The position numbers and the translations under genes were made by a program. From Kushneria marisflavi (GTDB lineage Bacteria > Pseudomonadota > Gammaproteobacteria > Pseudomonadales > Halomonadaceae): a stretch of DNA of 64,000 bases. Within the stretch, counting starts at the first letter, position 1. Every line of letters starts with the position of its first letter. The notes under the pieces are model-generated. The model saw only the letters and a program-made list of their open reading frames with translations. It had not been told where the DNA came from and ran no database searches. Of this stretch, positions 1-9,232 are shown piece by piece. Where the stretch lies: positions 1,364,001 to 1,428,000 of the forward strand of contig NZ_CP021358.1 of NCBI RefSeq assembly GCF_002157205.1, in the 5' to 3' direction.

Positions 1-711
1 ATGTTTTTCAGCGGCCTCAATCGCCATGAGCAGGCCCGTGTCATTGTCTGTCTGATCCTGTTCATGGCGGCGGCGCTGTTCTGGGCTTCGTTCGAGCAGC
101 AACCTACCTCCTATAACCTGTTTGCCTCGGACTACACCGACCGCCAGGTGCTGGGCTTTGACATTCCGGTACTCTGGTTCCAGTCGCTCAACCCGCTGTT
201 CATCATCGTGCTGGCACCGCTGTTTGGCTGGCTGTGGCCGGCCATGGCGCGTCGCGGCTTCGAGCCGTCAAGCGCCGCCAAGTTCAGCGCCGGGCTCGTG
301 TTTGCGGCGGCAGGCTTTGGCCTGATGATGATGGCGGCCTGGCAGGTGGTGGACGGTGCCGATCAGGTGTCGTCGCTGTGGATCGTCTCAAGCCTTTTGC
401 TGCTGACGCTGGGCGAGCTCTGTCTGAGTCCGGTGGGGCTGTCGACCATGACCGAGCTGGCACCGATGTCCATGCGCGGCCAGATCATGGGCATCTGGTT
501 TGCCGCTACCGCACTGGGCAACCTGGTCGCCGGGCTGATCGGTGGTCACGTCAGCCCCGAGCACGTCACCCAGCTGCCCGAACTTTTCGGCCGCTGCGCA
601 CTGGCGCTGCTGATCGGGGCGGTCATACTCATGATATTGATCAAACCCATACGCCGGCTGCTGGCCCACAGCCGTACCGCTGAACCCGGCATTTCGGAGA
701 CATCGCAATGA
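1..711 (+). CDS. POT-family proton/peptide symporter, C-terminal part (N-terminus outside window)
   Basis: The 236 residues visible are hydrophobic with about six membrane segments and resemble the C-terminal half of POT/PTR2 di- and tripeptide permeases, including the GELCLSPVGLS and ELAPMSMRGQIMG stretches typical of the family. Full POT proteins are about 490-500 residues, so roughly half the gene lies upstream of the window; the ATG at base 1 is probably internal. It would import short peptides using the proton gradient across the inner membrane. Its stop overlaps the start of the aminopeptidase P gene by ATGA, so peptide uptake and peptide hydrolysis are probably co-translated. Confidence 0.85.
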   Translation: MFFSGLNRHEQARVIVCLILFMAAALFWASFEQQPTSYNLFASDYTDRQVLGFDIPVLWFQSLNPLFIIVLAPLFGWLWPAMARRGFEPSSAAKFSAGLVFAAAGFGLMMMAAWQVVDGADQVSSLWIVSSLLLLTLGELCLSPVGLSTMTELAPMSMRGQIMGIWFAATALGNLVAGLIGGHVSPEHVTQLPELFGRCALALLIGAVILMILIKPIRRLLAHSRTAEPGISETSQ

Positions 712-2528
712 CCGCTCTAGTCGATACCCCTTCACAGCGCATCGATGCCCTGCGTCGGACCATGATGGCCTCCGGCATCAATGCCTGGCTGGTGCCCTCC
801 TCGGACCCGCATCTGTCGGAGTACCTGCCCGGTCACTGGCAGGGGCGCGAATGGCTGACCGGCTTCACCGGCTCGGTCGGCACGCTGCTGGTCACGCATG
901 ATTTTGCCGGGCTCTGGGTCGACAGTCGCTACTGGGTACAGGCCGACAAGGAACTCTCCGGCAGCGGTATCGAGATGATGAAGGTGGCCCAGGGCCAGCA
1001 GATTCTGGCGCCAATCGACTGGCTCAATATCCATCATCCCGGGTCCATTACGCTGGGCCTTGATGGCGCCGTGCTGCCGCTGGCGGCCCATCGCGCCTTC
1101 AAGGCACGACTGGGAGACAGCGCGACGATCAAAAGCGACCGGGATCTGCTCGAGGAAATCTGGCCTGATCGCCCCGCGCTGCCCCAGGCACCGGTCACGT
1201 CGCATGACGACACCCTTGCCGGCCAGACCCGCTCTGAGCGCCTGGCGCAGCTGCGCCAGGCCATGGACGAGGCTGGCGCCGATGCGCACCTGATCTCGAC
1301 GCTTGATGACATTGCCTGGCTTTTCAATCTGCGCGGCAGTGACGTGGACTACAACCCGGTGTTTCTGGCCCATGCACTGGTGGATGCCCATCATGTCCGG
1401 CTGTTCATCGATCAGGACAAGGTGCCGGCGGAGCTCCGCGAAGCGCTGGCCGATGACGGCGTGTTCCTGCACGCTTACGCCGAAGTCCTCGATGCCCTGA
1501 CGCGGCTGCCTGAAGGTGCGCGGCTTCTGATCGACCCGGCCCGGGTCACGCTGTCACTGATTCAGGCCCTGCCGGATCAGGTCAGCCTCGTTGAGGCGTT
1601 CCAGCCGACCACGCTTGCCAAGGCGTGCAAGAGCGAAGTCGAGATCGATCACGTTCGTGCCGCCATGGCCCGCGACGGCGCGGCCCTGTGCCGATTTCTC
1701 TGCTGGCTTGATGAGACGCTGGTCAGCGAGACACCGATCACCGAGCTGACCATTGATGCCCGCCTGACAGCCGAGCGCACGCGGGAGAAGCATTTCATCT
1801 CGCGCAGCTTTCCCACCATTGCCGGCTTCAACGCCAACGGTGCCCTGCCGCACTACCGGGCCACCGAGTCGGCGCATTCCAGCATCGAGGGTCAGGGGCT
1901 GCTCCTGATCGACTCCGGCGCCCAGTATCTCGATGGCACCACCGACATCACCCGGGTCATTCCGGTCGGCGAGCCCACCGCCGCCCAGAAGGCCGACTAT
2001 ACCCGCGTGCTCAAGGGCATGATGGCGCTGTCGCGCACCCGCTTTCCGGAAGGCATCGAAGCCCCGCGGCTGGACGCCATCGCCCGGGCACCGCTATGGG
2101 AAGCCGGTCTGGATTACGGCCATGGCACCGGCCACGGGGTGGGTTACTTTCTCAACGTCCATGAAGGCCCCCAGGTGATCTCCCGCGGGGCGCAGCCTAC
2201 GCCGCAGACCGCCATGCGCGAGGGCATGATCACCTCGATCGAGCCGGGGCTCTACCGCCCTAACCAATGGGGCATTCGCATCGAAAACCTGGTGGCCAAT
2301 CGTCTCGTAACAGACGTCGAAACTCTGGATGGCGACGCTTTCCTCGAGTTCGAGACGCTCACCCTGTGCCCCATCGACACCCGCCTGATCGAGCCTTCAC
2401 TGCTGCGCGAGGACGAGATCAACTGGCTCGATAACTATCACCGCACGGTGTTCGAGCGTCTGGCGCCAAAACTGGATGAGCCCACCCGCGACTGGCTGGC
2501 AGAGAAGACGCAGCCACTGGCCGGATAA
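708..2528 (+). CDS. Xaa-Pro aminopeptidase (aminopeptidase P, M24B family)
   Basis: At 606 residues this is the long, three-domain aminopeptidase P form that removes N-terminal residues preceding proline. The C-terminal pita-bread domain shows the dinuclear metal ligands of M24: D402 and D413 in IDSGAQYLDGTTDITR, H476 in GHGTGHGVG, E512 in SIEPGLY and E526 in RIENLV. The two N-terminal domains are creatinase-like. It has no signal peptide, so it is cytosolic. The start overlaps the upstream permease stop (ATGA), which suggests that imported peptides are degraded by this enzyme. An intrinsic terminator follows 20 bp after the stop. Confidence 0.93.
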   Translation: MTALVDTPSQRIDALRRTMMASGINAWLVPSSDPHLSEYLPGHWQGREWLTGFTGSVGTLLVTHDFAGLWVDSRYWVQADKELSGSGIEMMKVAQGQQILAPIDWLNIHHPGSITLGLDGAVLPLAAHRAFKARLGDSATIKSDRDLLEEIWPDRPALPQAPVTSHDDTLAGQTRSERLAQLRQAMDEAGADAHLISTLDDIAWLFNLRGSDVDYNPVFLAHALVDAHHVRLFIDQDKVPAELREALADDGVFLHAYAEVLDALTRLPEGARLLIDPARVTLSLIQALPDQVSLVEAFQPTTLAKACKSEVEIDHVRAAMARDGAALCRFLCWLDETLVSETPITELTIDARLTAERTREKHFISRSFPTIAGFNANGALPHYRATESAHSSIEGQGLLLIDSGAQYLDGTTDITRVIPVGEPTAAQKADYTRVLKGMMALSRTRFPEGIEAPRLDAIARAPLWEAGLDYGHGTGHGVGYFLNVHEGPQVISRGAQPTPQTAMREGMITSIEPGLYRPNQWGIRIENLVANRLVTDVETLDGDAFLEFETLTLCPIDTRLIEPSLLREDEINWLDNYHRTVFERLAPKLDEPTRDWLAEKTQPLAG

Positions 2529-2546
2529 ATCCTGTAAAGACCCGAT

Positions 2547-2581
2547 AAAAAACGCCCCAGCCATGGCCGGGGCGTTTTTTT
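2547..2581 (+). terminator. Intrinsic terminator, probably bidirectional
   Basis: AACGCCCC and GGGGCGTT arms are separated by a short loop, with A-tract before and a T7 run after. It lies between the convergent aminopeptidase P and ilvD genes and can serve both. Confidence 0.88.
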
Positions 2582-2600
2582 GACGGCAACAACCCATCGA

Positions 2601-4343
2601 TCAGGTCAGATCGTCGGCATCCGGCAGGTCGGTCAAGGCGCCGAGCGAAGCCGAGCTGACGGTGCGGGCGTACTTGGCCATCGCACCGCGGGTATAGCGC
2701 GGCTTCGGACGCTGCCAGGCCTCGCGGCGGCGCGTCATTTCGGCCTCATCGATATGTAGGGTCATGACATCGTTTTCGGCATCAATGGTGATCTGATCGC
2801 CATCCTCGACCAGCGCGATCGGTCCGCCGTTGAAGGCTTCCGGTGTGATGTGACCCACGACGAAACCGTGGCTGCCGCCGGAGAAGCGACCATCGGTGAT
2901 CAGCGCCACCTTGTCGCCCAGGCCACGCCCCATGATGGCCGACGTGGGCGTGAGCATTTCGCGCATGCCCGGACCGCCGCGCGGACCTTCGTAGCGAATC
3001 ACCAGCACGTCGCCGGCGACCACGGTCAGATCATTGATGCGCGCCTGGGCCTCCTCTTCGGAGTTGAACACGCGAGCCTTGCCGGTAAAGCGCGTCCCTT
3101 CCTTGCCGGTGATCTTGGCCACCGAACCTTCCGGTGCCAGATTGCCGTAGAGAATGCGCAGGTGGCTGGAGGCCTTCACCGGATTATTCAGCGGCTTGAT
3201 GATGTTCTGACCTTCCGGATAGGGCGCAACGTCTGCCAGGTTCTCGGCCAGCGTCTGACCAGTGACGGTCAGGCAGTCGCCATGCAGCAGTCCCGCGTCG
3301 AGCAGAATCTTCATCAGCGGCTGAATACCGCCGATGGCGACCAGCTCGCTCATCATGTAGTGACCGCTGGGACGCAGATCCGCCACCACCGGCACGCGCT
3401 TGCCGATCTCGGTAAAGTCATCCAGCGTCAGTTCCACGCCGATGGTGTTGGCGATCGCAATCAGGTGCAGCACCGCATTGGTGGAACCGCCCAGGCTGAT
3501 GACTACGGTGATGGCGTTTTCAAACGCCTTGCGGGTCATGATATCGGACGGCTTGATGTCGAGCTCGAGCAGCTTGAGCACGGCAGCGCCGGCTTCACGG
3601 CTATCGTCCTGCTTGGTCTGCGACACGGCGTTTTGCGCCGAGGAGTTCGGCAGGCTCATGCCCAGCGCTTCAATGGCCGAGGCCATGGTGTTGGCGGTAT
3701 ACATGCCGCCACACGAGCCGGGCCCGGGAATCGCGGTTTCCTCGATACGCTTGACGTCGATGAGGTCCATGTTGCCCTGGGAGTGGGCGCCCATTGCTTC
3801 AAACACCGAAACGATATCGGTGTGGCCTTCGCCCGGCAAAATGGTGCCGCCGTAAACGAAGATGCCGGGGCGGTCGAGACGGGCCAGGCCCATCATGCAG
3901 CCGGGCATGTTCTTGTCACAGCCGCCGATGGCCACCACGCCATCAAAGCCTTCGCAGCCGGCGACGGTCTCGATGGAGTCGGCAATGACCTCACGCGAGA
4001 TCATCGAGTACTTCATGCCCTCGGTGCCGTTGGCAATGCCATCACTGATGGTGATGGTATTGAACACCACGCCCTTGCCGCCGGCCTCGTCAGCGCCGTC
4101 ACTGGCGGCATCCGCCAGCACATTGATGTGGCTGTTGCACGGAGTGACACGACTCCAGGTCGAGGCGATCCCGACCTGCGGCTTGGTGAAATCCTCATCA
4201 CTGAAACCCACGGCGCGCAGCATGGCGCGGCTGGCGGCCTTGCCGGGACCATCGACCACCGGGGAGGAGTGGCGACGAGTGTGGCTGCGGTCATTGGCAA
4301 GCGGTGCGGTGGAGGGGCTATCCGGCCGGTCTTCCTGGCTCAT
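2601..4343 (-). CDS. ilvD: Dihydroxy-acid dehydratase
   Basis: IlvD/Edd family protein of about 580 residues that dehydrates 2,3-dihydroxy acids to 2-keto acids in valine, isoleucine and pantothenate synthesis. The iron-sulfur cysteines are visible as C69 (TPCNSH), C142 ([10 protein letters not shown]) and C211 (GPGSCGGM); the DK of GCDKN provides metal-binding residues. I chose the ATG at 4343 (protein begins MSQEDRP) over an upstream in-frame start at 4418 because the extra 25 residues look unlike the family and lack a clear ribosome binding site. It is a single gene, convergent with aminopeptidase P. A 700-codon antisense ORF here is a codon-bias shadow. Confidence 0.95.
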   Translation of the reverse strand: MSQEDRPDSPSTAPLANDRSHTRRHSSPVVDGPGKAASRAMLRAVGFSDEDFTKPQVGIASTWSRVTPCNSHINVLADAASDGADEAGGKGVVFNTITISDGIANGTEGMKYSMISREVIADSIETVAGCEGFDGVVAIGGCDKNMPGCMMGLARLDRPGIFVYGGTILPGEGHTDIVSVFEAMGAHSQGNMDLIDVKRIEETAIPGPGSCGGMYTANTMASAIEALGMSLPNSSAQNAVSQTKQDDSREAGAAVLKLLELDIKPSDIMTRKAFENAITVVISLGGSTNAVLHLIAIANTIGVELTLDDFTEIGKRVPVVADLRPSGHYMMSELVAIGGIQPLMKILLDAGLLHGDCLTVTGQTLAENLADVAPYPEGQNIIKPLNNPVKASSHLRILYGNLAPEGSVAKITGKEGTRFTGKARVFNSEEEAQARINDLTVVAGDVLVIRYEGPRGGPGMREMLTPTSAIMGRGLGDKVALITDGRFSGGSHGFVVGHITPEAFNGGPIALVEDGDQITIDAENDVMTLHIDEAEMTRRREAWQRPKPRYTRGAMAKYARTVSSASLGALTDLPDADDLT

Positions 4344-4616
4344 GATCTGATCACTTTTGCTGGTAATGAATACGAACAGGTCCCGGACATCCCGCAGGGG
4401 CACAATGCCCGGAACCAACGAAAGCGCTGTCGATATCGCTCGTTCCGCGACGGCAGGACCGTCGGGTCAGGAACAAGTGGCACATCGACAGAAAAGTGCT
4501 GCCCCGCTGTTCCCGGATCTTCGGGTGCGGGCGACACTCACTGCGCGGATAGCGCGGCCGGGTGTCAGGCCCGGCACAGGATATCGAGTATACGCCCAGC
4601 ATGGTTCAGCGTGAAA

Positions 4617-5279
4617 TCAGCTGCGGGCCGTGATCTCGAAATGCCCTTCCAGCGACAGGAGCAGCCGCGCACCTTCAGGCAGCGCCCCTACCCCTTCCGG
4701 CGTACCGGTCAGTACCACATCGCCGGGCTCGAGCGTAAACGAACGCGATATTTCAACCATGAGATCAACGGCGTTGAACAGCATCATGGCCGTATGCCCG
4801 GTCTGGCGGCGCTCACCGTCAATGGTGAGGGTAAATCGCAGATCATCCAGCGCCATCTGCTCAGAGTCAAAAGGCACGAACTCGCTGATTGGACAGGCGC
4901 CATCAAAGCCCTTGGCCCGCTCCCAGGGGTGGCCCTTGTCCTTGAGCCGTGACTGCACATCACGCAGGGTCAGATCCAGCGCCAGGCCCACGCCGGCAAT
5001 CGCCTCGAGCACCTCTTCGGGACGGGCACGACACAGCCGGCGGCCCACCAGAAGAGCCACTTCGGTTTCAAAATGCACCTCGCCGAGATGTCTCGGCACG
5101 CGAATGCGCTCACGCATGGGCGTGGCGCTGGAAGCGGGCTTGATAAACAGAAGCGGCGCAGTGGGCACTTCGTTGTTGAGCTCTCTGGCATGGGCGGCAT
5201 AGTTGCGCCCCACGCATACAATCTTGCCCAGAGAATCGGCAAACGTGCGTCCATCAGTGAAGACGGGCTGAAAGGCCAT
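4617..5279 (-). CDS. Fumarylacetoacetate hydrolase-family protein (YcgM-like)
   Basis: A 220-residue single-domain FAH protein, the size of YcgM-type acylpyruvases/isomerases that act on small keto acids. Family motifs are GRNYAAHARE near the N-terminus, the acidic metal-binding HFETEVALLVG, and VVLTGTPEGVG near the C-terminus. The ATG at 5279 is preceded by GAGGA at 7 bp, so the longer 228-codon reading is less likely. It stands alone and divergent from nothing obvious; the 273 bp toward ilvD hold no gene. The exact substrate cannot be read from the sequence. Confidence 0.85.
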   Translation of the reverse strand: MAFQPVFTDGRTFADSLGKIVCVGRNYAAHARELNNEVPTAPLLFIKPASSATPMRERIRVPRHLGEVHFETEVALLVGRRLCRARPEEVLEAIAGVGLALDLTLRDVQSRLKDKGHPWERAKGFDGACPISEFVPFDSEQMALDDLRFTLTIDGERRQTGHTAMMLFNAVDLMVEISRSFTLEPGDVVLTGTPEGVGALPEGARLLLSLEGHFEITARS

Positions 5280-5359
5280 GGCCTGTTCCTCTTGAAGATC
5301 CATGCGTTTTTATTGATTCAATGTACGCTTTATCACAACCATCACAAACCTGCCGCCAT

Positions 5360-5394
5360 AAAAAAGCGGCAGGGCGCGATCAACGCCCTGCCGC
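5360..5394 (-). terminator. Intrinsic terminator of ectD
   Basis: Eleven-base arms (GCGGCAGGGCG / CGCCCTGCCGC) around a 7-nt loop. On the minus strand the hairpin is followed by T6, as expected for termination of ectD transcription. Confidence 0.88.
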
Positions 5395-5460
5395 CTGCAG
5401 ATCATGTTCGCCCTTGCATGTCGAAAGGCAAATCACGAACCATGCCTGAACCGGACAGCT

Positions 5461-6390
5461 TTACAGAGCAAGATCGCGCCAGCGACCGTCCGGTGTATGG
5501 GCCAGAAAGTCGGGGCGATGCCGGCTTGCTGCAAACGGCGCATCAAGAGCGTTATCGCGCTGGTTGAACACGAAAAAGATATTGCTGCGTGCATCCGGCG
5601 ACATATTGGCATTGGAGCCATGAAGCGTATTGCAGTCAAACAGCAGTAGCCCGCCGGCGCGCCCCTTGGGTGCCTCGATACCGTGTTCTGCCACCAGCTC
5701 GGCCAGTGCCTCGCGACTCGGCACACCCGCTTCCTGCTTTTTCAGCGAGCTCTTGTAGTTGTTTTCCGGCGTTTCGCCGATACAGGGCACGAACTTTTCG
5801 TGCGAGCCCGGAATCAGCATCAGGGGACCGTTGAACTCATGGTTATCGGTGAGCACGATCGAGGCACTCACGGCGTTCATGCGCGGCATGCCGTCCTCGG
5901 CGTGCCAGGTCTCGAAATCGGAGTGCCAGTCAAATCCCTTGCCTTCAAAGCCGGGCTTGTAGTTGATGCGCCCCTGCATCACGTAGACATCCTCACCGAT
6001 CAGCTGCTCGACGCTTTTGACCAGCTTCGGCGACTGCGCCAGCTGACCGAATTTTTCCGAGAGAAAATGCATGGCAAAGATCGAGCGGATGTCATTGCTG
6101 CTCGGCTCGGTGATGGTGAAGTCCTGATCGCGGTAGTCATCGCGCTCAAGCAGCGCTTCAAGCTCGCGCTGATAGTCTTCAAGCTCGACCTCATCGAGAA
6201 AGTCCGGAATGAACACGAACCCTTTCCGGCGGAACTCCTCACGCTGCTCACGGGTCAGGGGCCCTTCCTCCGGCCCGCGCAGGGTCTTTTCCTGACGCGG
6301 CAGCCAACGACGTTCGGGCGCCGTCGCCAGGCGCGTCGGGTACGGGTCTTCCATCAGCGTGTTGTGACGCTGTGCATGTACAGCTGACAT
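5461..6390 (-). CDS. ectD: Ectoine hydroxylase
   Basis: A 309-residue member of the phytanoyl-CoA dioxygenase family that converts ectoine to 5-hydroxyectoine with Fe(II), 2-oxoglutarate and oxygen. The EctD signature runs from FDWHSDFETWH through SIVLTDNHEFNGPLMLIPGSH. The iron triad is H156, D158 and H257 (CNTLHGSN). The start has a strong GGAGG ribosome binding site. The ectABC genes are not adjacent, so ectD is a solitary gene here, as in many halomonads. Hydroxyectoine is a compatible solute protecting against salt and heat, which supports a halophilic host. Confidence 0.96.
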   Translation of the reverse strand: MSAVHAQRHNTLMEDPYPTRLATAPERRWLPRQEKTLRGPEEGPLTREQREEFRRKGFVFIPDFLDEVELEDYQRELEALLERDDYRDQDFTITEPSSNDIRSIFAMHFLSEKFGQLAQSPKLVKSVEQLIGEDVYVMQGRINYKPGFEGKGFDWHSDFETWHAEDGMPRMNAVSASIVLTDNHEFNGPLMLIPGSHEKFVPCIGETPENNYKSSLKKQEAGVPSREALAELVAEHGIEAPKGRAGGLLLFDCNTLHGSNANMSPDARSNIFFVFNQRDNALDAPFAASRHRPDFLAHTPDGRWRDLAL

Positions 6391-6799
6391 GTGTCCTCCT
6401 TGGTCAACAAAAAGACGACGGCGTCCTGCCTGACGTCACCCCTTCATGGGGGCCCTGGGTATCCGGCGCTGTCTGCGCCTGTCGATACATGCCTCTGGTC
6501 CTGGGACGTCAACAGATCATAACCATCGCCTGACCCTTTCAGGGACTCCCGGACAACGACCCAGCCATCGGGCCGAACCGTCGGGAGGGCACCACGTGAA
6601 CATGGCAACCCCTCGCCTTCCATAACCCAGGTTACTCCGATCGCGGTGTGACGCATTCCCCCGTACGCATTTACCCGTACAATGCGCGCATCGATCATGT
6701 TCCCGAGCCCCGCTCAATGTTATCAATGCATCTGCCGTGATCCATGACCATGCGCCGCTGGCGCCAACGCGGTCGATCTCCCGACACGACACCGATTTC
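6391..6799. other. Divergent intergenic region, ectD / NlpC-P60
   Basis: About 400 bp without a credible gene; overlapping ORFs here have no family resemblance or ribosome binding site. It must hold the ectD promoter (minus) and the promoter of the hydrolase (plus). TACAAT at 6678-6683 is a possible -10 for the plus-strand gene; no convincing -35 is seen. Confidence 0.5.
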
Positions 6800-7570
6800 A
6801 TGAGCACGCCCATGCCCTCGCATACTGCGTTTCGCTACGCCCTGAACCAGCTGTCCACCGCTTTGCTGATTGCGGCACTGCTGGTGACCGCCCTGCCCCT
6901 GACGGCAACGCAGGCGCACGCCCGTCAGCTGATCCAGCCGGAACACGGCACGGCCAGCGAACTGCGCTCCAAGCGCAAACGAGAACAGGCGCGTGCCCGC
7001 CAGCTGGGCCTGTCCGAAACCCAGCTCAAAAAGGCGGCGGCTCAGGGCCGCTCGATTGTCCCCAGCGGATCGACTCGAGCCATTGCAGCGGGTGTGGATA
7101 ACTTCAACTACAAGAAGTATGCCTTCAACGAAGAGATTGATCGGCCCGGCGAAATCGCCATGGCACGTGCCATGGATACCGTCATGGATCAGGTTGGTCG
7201 GCCCTATCTCTGGGGGGGCACCACGCCCCAGGCCGGCTTCGACTGTAGCGGCCTGATCTATTACGCCTTTCGCGATCTGCTCTCCGCAGAACTGCCGCGC
7301 ACCGCCAATGGCATGTATCACTGGTCACAGTCCACCCCAGTGGCCCTTGATTCCCTCAAGCGCGGTGATCTGGTCTTTTTCCGCATCAAGGCCGCCAGCG
7401 CCGCCGACCACGTGGGCGTCTACCTGGGCGATGGCAAGTTCGTCCAGGCTCCGCGCACCGGTGAAAACATTCGTGTCAGCTCGCTTTCCGGCGACTACTG
7501 GCAGCGCCACTATCTGGGCGCGCGTCGTCTGCTGACCGGCGACACCGTGCGCCAGCTCGCCTCGCGCTGA
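6800..7570 (+). CDS. Exported NlpC/P60-family peptidoglycan endopeptidase
   Basis: After a signal peptide (hydrophobic segment LLIAALLVTALPL, likely cleavage after AHA) and a charged linker rich in Arg/Lys/Gln, the C-terminal 120 residues form an NlpC/P60 domain. The catalytic cysteine is C149 in GFDCSGL and the histidine is H204 in ADHVGVYLG. Such enzymes cut gamma-D-Glu-diaminopimelate bonds in murein in the periplasm. An upstream in-frame ATG at 6737 would add 21 residues before the signal sequence; the start at 6800 gives a normal signal peptide. It is transcribed alone. Confidence 0.88.
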   Translation: MSTPMPSHTAFRYALNQLSTALLIAALLVTALPLTATQAHARQLIQPEHGTASELRSKRKREQARARQLGLSETQLKKAAAQGRSIVPSGSTRAIAAGVDNFNYKKYAFNEEIDRPGEIAMARAMDTVMDQVGRPYLWGGTTPQAGFDCSGLIYYAFRDLLSAELPRTANGMYHWSQSTPVALDSLKRGDLVFFRIKAASAADHVGVYLGDGKFVQAPRTGENIRVSSLSGDYWQRHYLGARRLLTGDTVRQLASR

Positions 7571-7653
7571 TTCACGCCCGTACGGCGCAGCGTGCTGACT
7601 GCGCCTGACTGCTGCGATTCTACTGATGCCCCGCTTTTCCACTTGCCCCTGCT

Positions 7654-7682
7654 GCCATGATTCGATTTTTTCGAATCATGGC
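7654..7682. promoter_or_regulatory. Perfect 12-bp inverted repeat upstream of cytochrome b561-YceI
   Basis: GCCATGATTCGA and TCGAATCATGGC surround five T. There is no T-tract after it, so it is either an operator for the following pair or a terminator-like hairpin for the preceding gene. Confidence 0.5.
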
Positions 7683-7816
7683 ACTGAGTATTTTCGCTTT
7701 TCTGCATGCAGGGAAGTGCGGCACGATGCCGCCACACCGACATGGAGAAGCCTTGGCCCTGCCATGTTCACGACAATAACGCCTTGTGCCGGCCTTACTC
7801 GAAGTGGAGTGCATCA

Positions 7817-8377
7817 ATGGTCAATGCCGCAACCATGCAACAGAACCTTCCCGATCGCTGGCACTCTGCTTCGAGGGTGCTGCACTGGAGCAGTGCGGCG
7901 CTGATCGCGGGCCTGTTTGCCAGCGGATGGTGGATGACCGGCCTGTCGTATTACGACAGCTGGTATCACCGCGCGCCCTGGTGGCACAAATCCTTTGGTT
8001 TGACCCTGACGGCCCTTTTGATTCTGCGCATCGCGGCACGGCTGGCCTTTGCGCGCCCGCCGGCACTGGGCCACCGGCATGCCCGGCGCGCAGCGCATGT
8101 CGGTCACCTGCTGCTGTATCTGCTGCTGTGCGCGGTACTGGTCGCGGGCTATCTGATCTCGACCGCAGAAGGGCGGGGCGTGAGTGTGTTCGGGCTTTTC
8201 GAATTTCCCGCCCTGGTTGCCCCGTTCAGGGATCAGGCCACGCTGGCAGGCACGATGCACTGGTATGCGGCCTGGTCACTGATCGTGGCCGGCATCGGTC
8301 ACGCCCTGCTGGCACTCAAGCACCACTTCATTGATCGTGATGCCACGTTGACACGCATGCTGGGGCGCCGTGCCTGA
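7817..8377 (+). CDS. Cytochrome b561 family di-heme membrane protein
   Basis: About 186 residues with four membrane helices and the histidines expected for two b hemes: RVLHW in helix 1, WWHKSFG in helix 2, MHWYAAW in helix 3 and the HALLALKHH region in helix 4. CybB-type proteins oxidise quinol or other donors, sometimes passing electrons to oxygen or superoxide. The ATG at 7817 has GGAG at 7 bp. The reading frame ends just before the yceI start; b561 and YceI genes commonly occur together and are probably an operon. Confidence 0.88.
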   Translation: MVNAATMQQNLPDRWHSASRVLHWSSAALIAGLFASGWWMTGLSYYDSWYHRAPWWHKSFGLTLTALLILRIAARLAFARPPALGHRHARRAAHVGHLLLYLLLCAVLVAGYLISTAEGRGVSVFGLFEFPALVAPFRDQATLAGTMHWYAAWSLIVAGIGHALLALKHHFIDRDATLTRMLGRRA

Positions 8378-8426
8378 CGCCCTGCTCTCTGGCTCCTTTA
8401 CCCTTTCATTCAAGGACAACCAACTC

Positions 8427-9029
8427 ATGAAAAAGATACTTGCTGCCGGTCTCGCCGCCATGGCCCTGTCACCGCTGGCCATGGCTGTCAGCCCCAACGC
8501 CGGCGCTGCCGAGTACCAGATCGACAAGGAAGGCCAGCATGCCTTTATCGAGTTTCGCATTCAGCATCTGGGCTACTCCTGGCTTCTGGGTCAGTTTCGC
8601 AACTTCGACGGCAGCTTCAGCTACGACCCGGATGACCTGACAGCTTCCAGTGCCGAGGTCACCATCCATACCGACAGCCTGGATACCAATCACGCCGAGC
8701 GTGACAAGCATCTTAAAAGCGCCGATTTTTTGAACGTGCCCAAATTCCCGGAAGCGCGTTTCGTCTCCACTGGCTTTGAGCCCAAAAAGGACGATGCCGA
8801 TGAAGGCATTCTCAAGGGAGATCTGACCCTGCACGGCGTGACAAAACCGGTCGAAATCGAGGTGACCCGTATCGGCGGCGGCGATGATCCGTGGGGCGGC
8901 TATCGCCAGGGCTTTGAAGGGGAAACCGCGTTCAAGCTGGCCGATTTCAATATCGATCCGGACAATCATCTCGGCCCCGCCAGCGAGACAGTCCATCTTT
9001 ATCTGTCACTGGAAGGCGTGCGCCAGTAA
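8427..9029 (+). CDS. YceI-family periplasmic lipid-binding protein
   Basis: A 200-residue protein with an N-terminal signal peptide ([20 protein letters not shown]) followed by the YceI lipocalin-like fold. Typical motifs are [34 protein letters not shown] and [12 protein letters not shown]. Members bind polyisoprenoid lipids such as ubiquinone-8 in the periplasm. The start at 8427 gives a proper signal peptide, whereas the longer frame from 8370 does not. It follows cytochrome b561, consistent with a shared quinone-related role, and an intrinsic terminator comes after it. Confidence 0.9.
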   Translation: MKKILAAGLAAMALSPLAMAVSPNAGAAEYQIDKEGQHAFIEFRIQHLGYSWLLGQFRNFDGSFSYDPDDLTASSAEVTIHTDSLDTNHAERDKHLKSADFLNVPKFPEARFVSTGFEPKKDDADEGILKGDLTLHGVTKPVEIEVTRIGGGDDPWGGYRQGFEGETAFKLADFNIDPDNHLGPASETVHLYLSLEGVRQ

Positions 9030-9082
9030 CGCCGCAGGCAACAGCTCTTTCTCTAAAAAGACGTATCACGTTGCCATTATCA

Positions 9083-9107
9083 GGGCTGCCATCCGGCAGC
9101 CCTTTTT
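9083..9107 (+). terminator. Intrinsic terminator after yceI
   Basis: GGGCTGCC-ATCC-GGCAGCCC followed by T5. Confidence 0.9.
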
Positions 9108-9232
9108 GTATCCGACTGCAAAACCTTAACGCTGGACAACAACGTCCAATGACTTCCCGGCTATGCTCAGGCACTGGCCTGTCATTTTTCATCGGCACGG
9201 ATTGCTCGTGACAGGCTTCAAAAGGAGCCTGC

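Noticed and set aside
2850..4952. A 700-codon open frame antisense to ilvD
   Set aside because: It mirrors ilvD codon bias, is His/Gln-rich without family resemblance, and ilvD itself is well supported.
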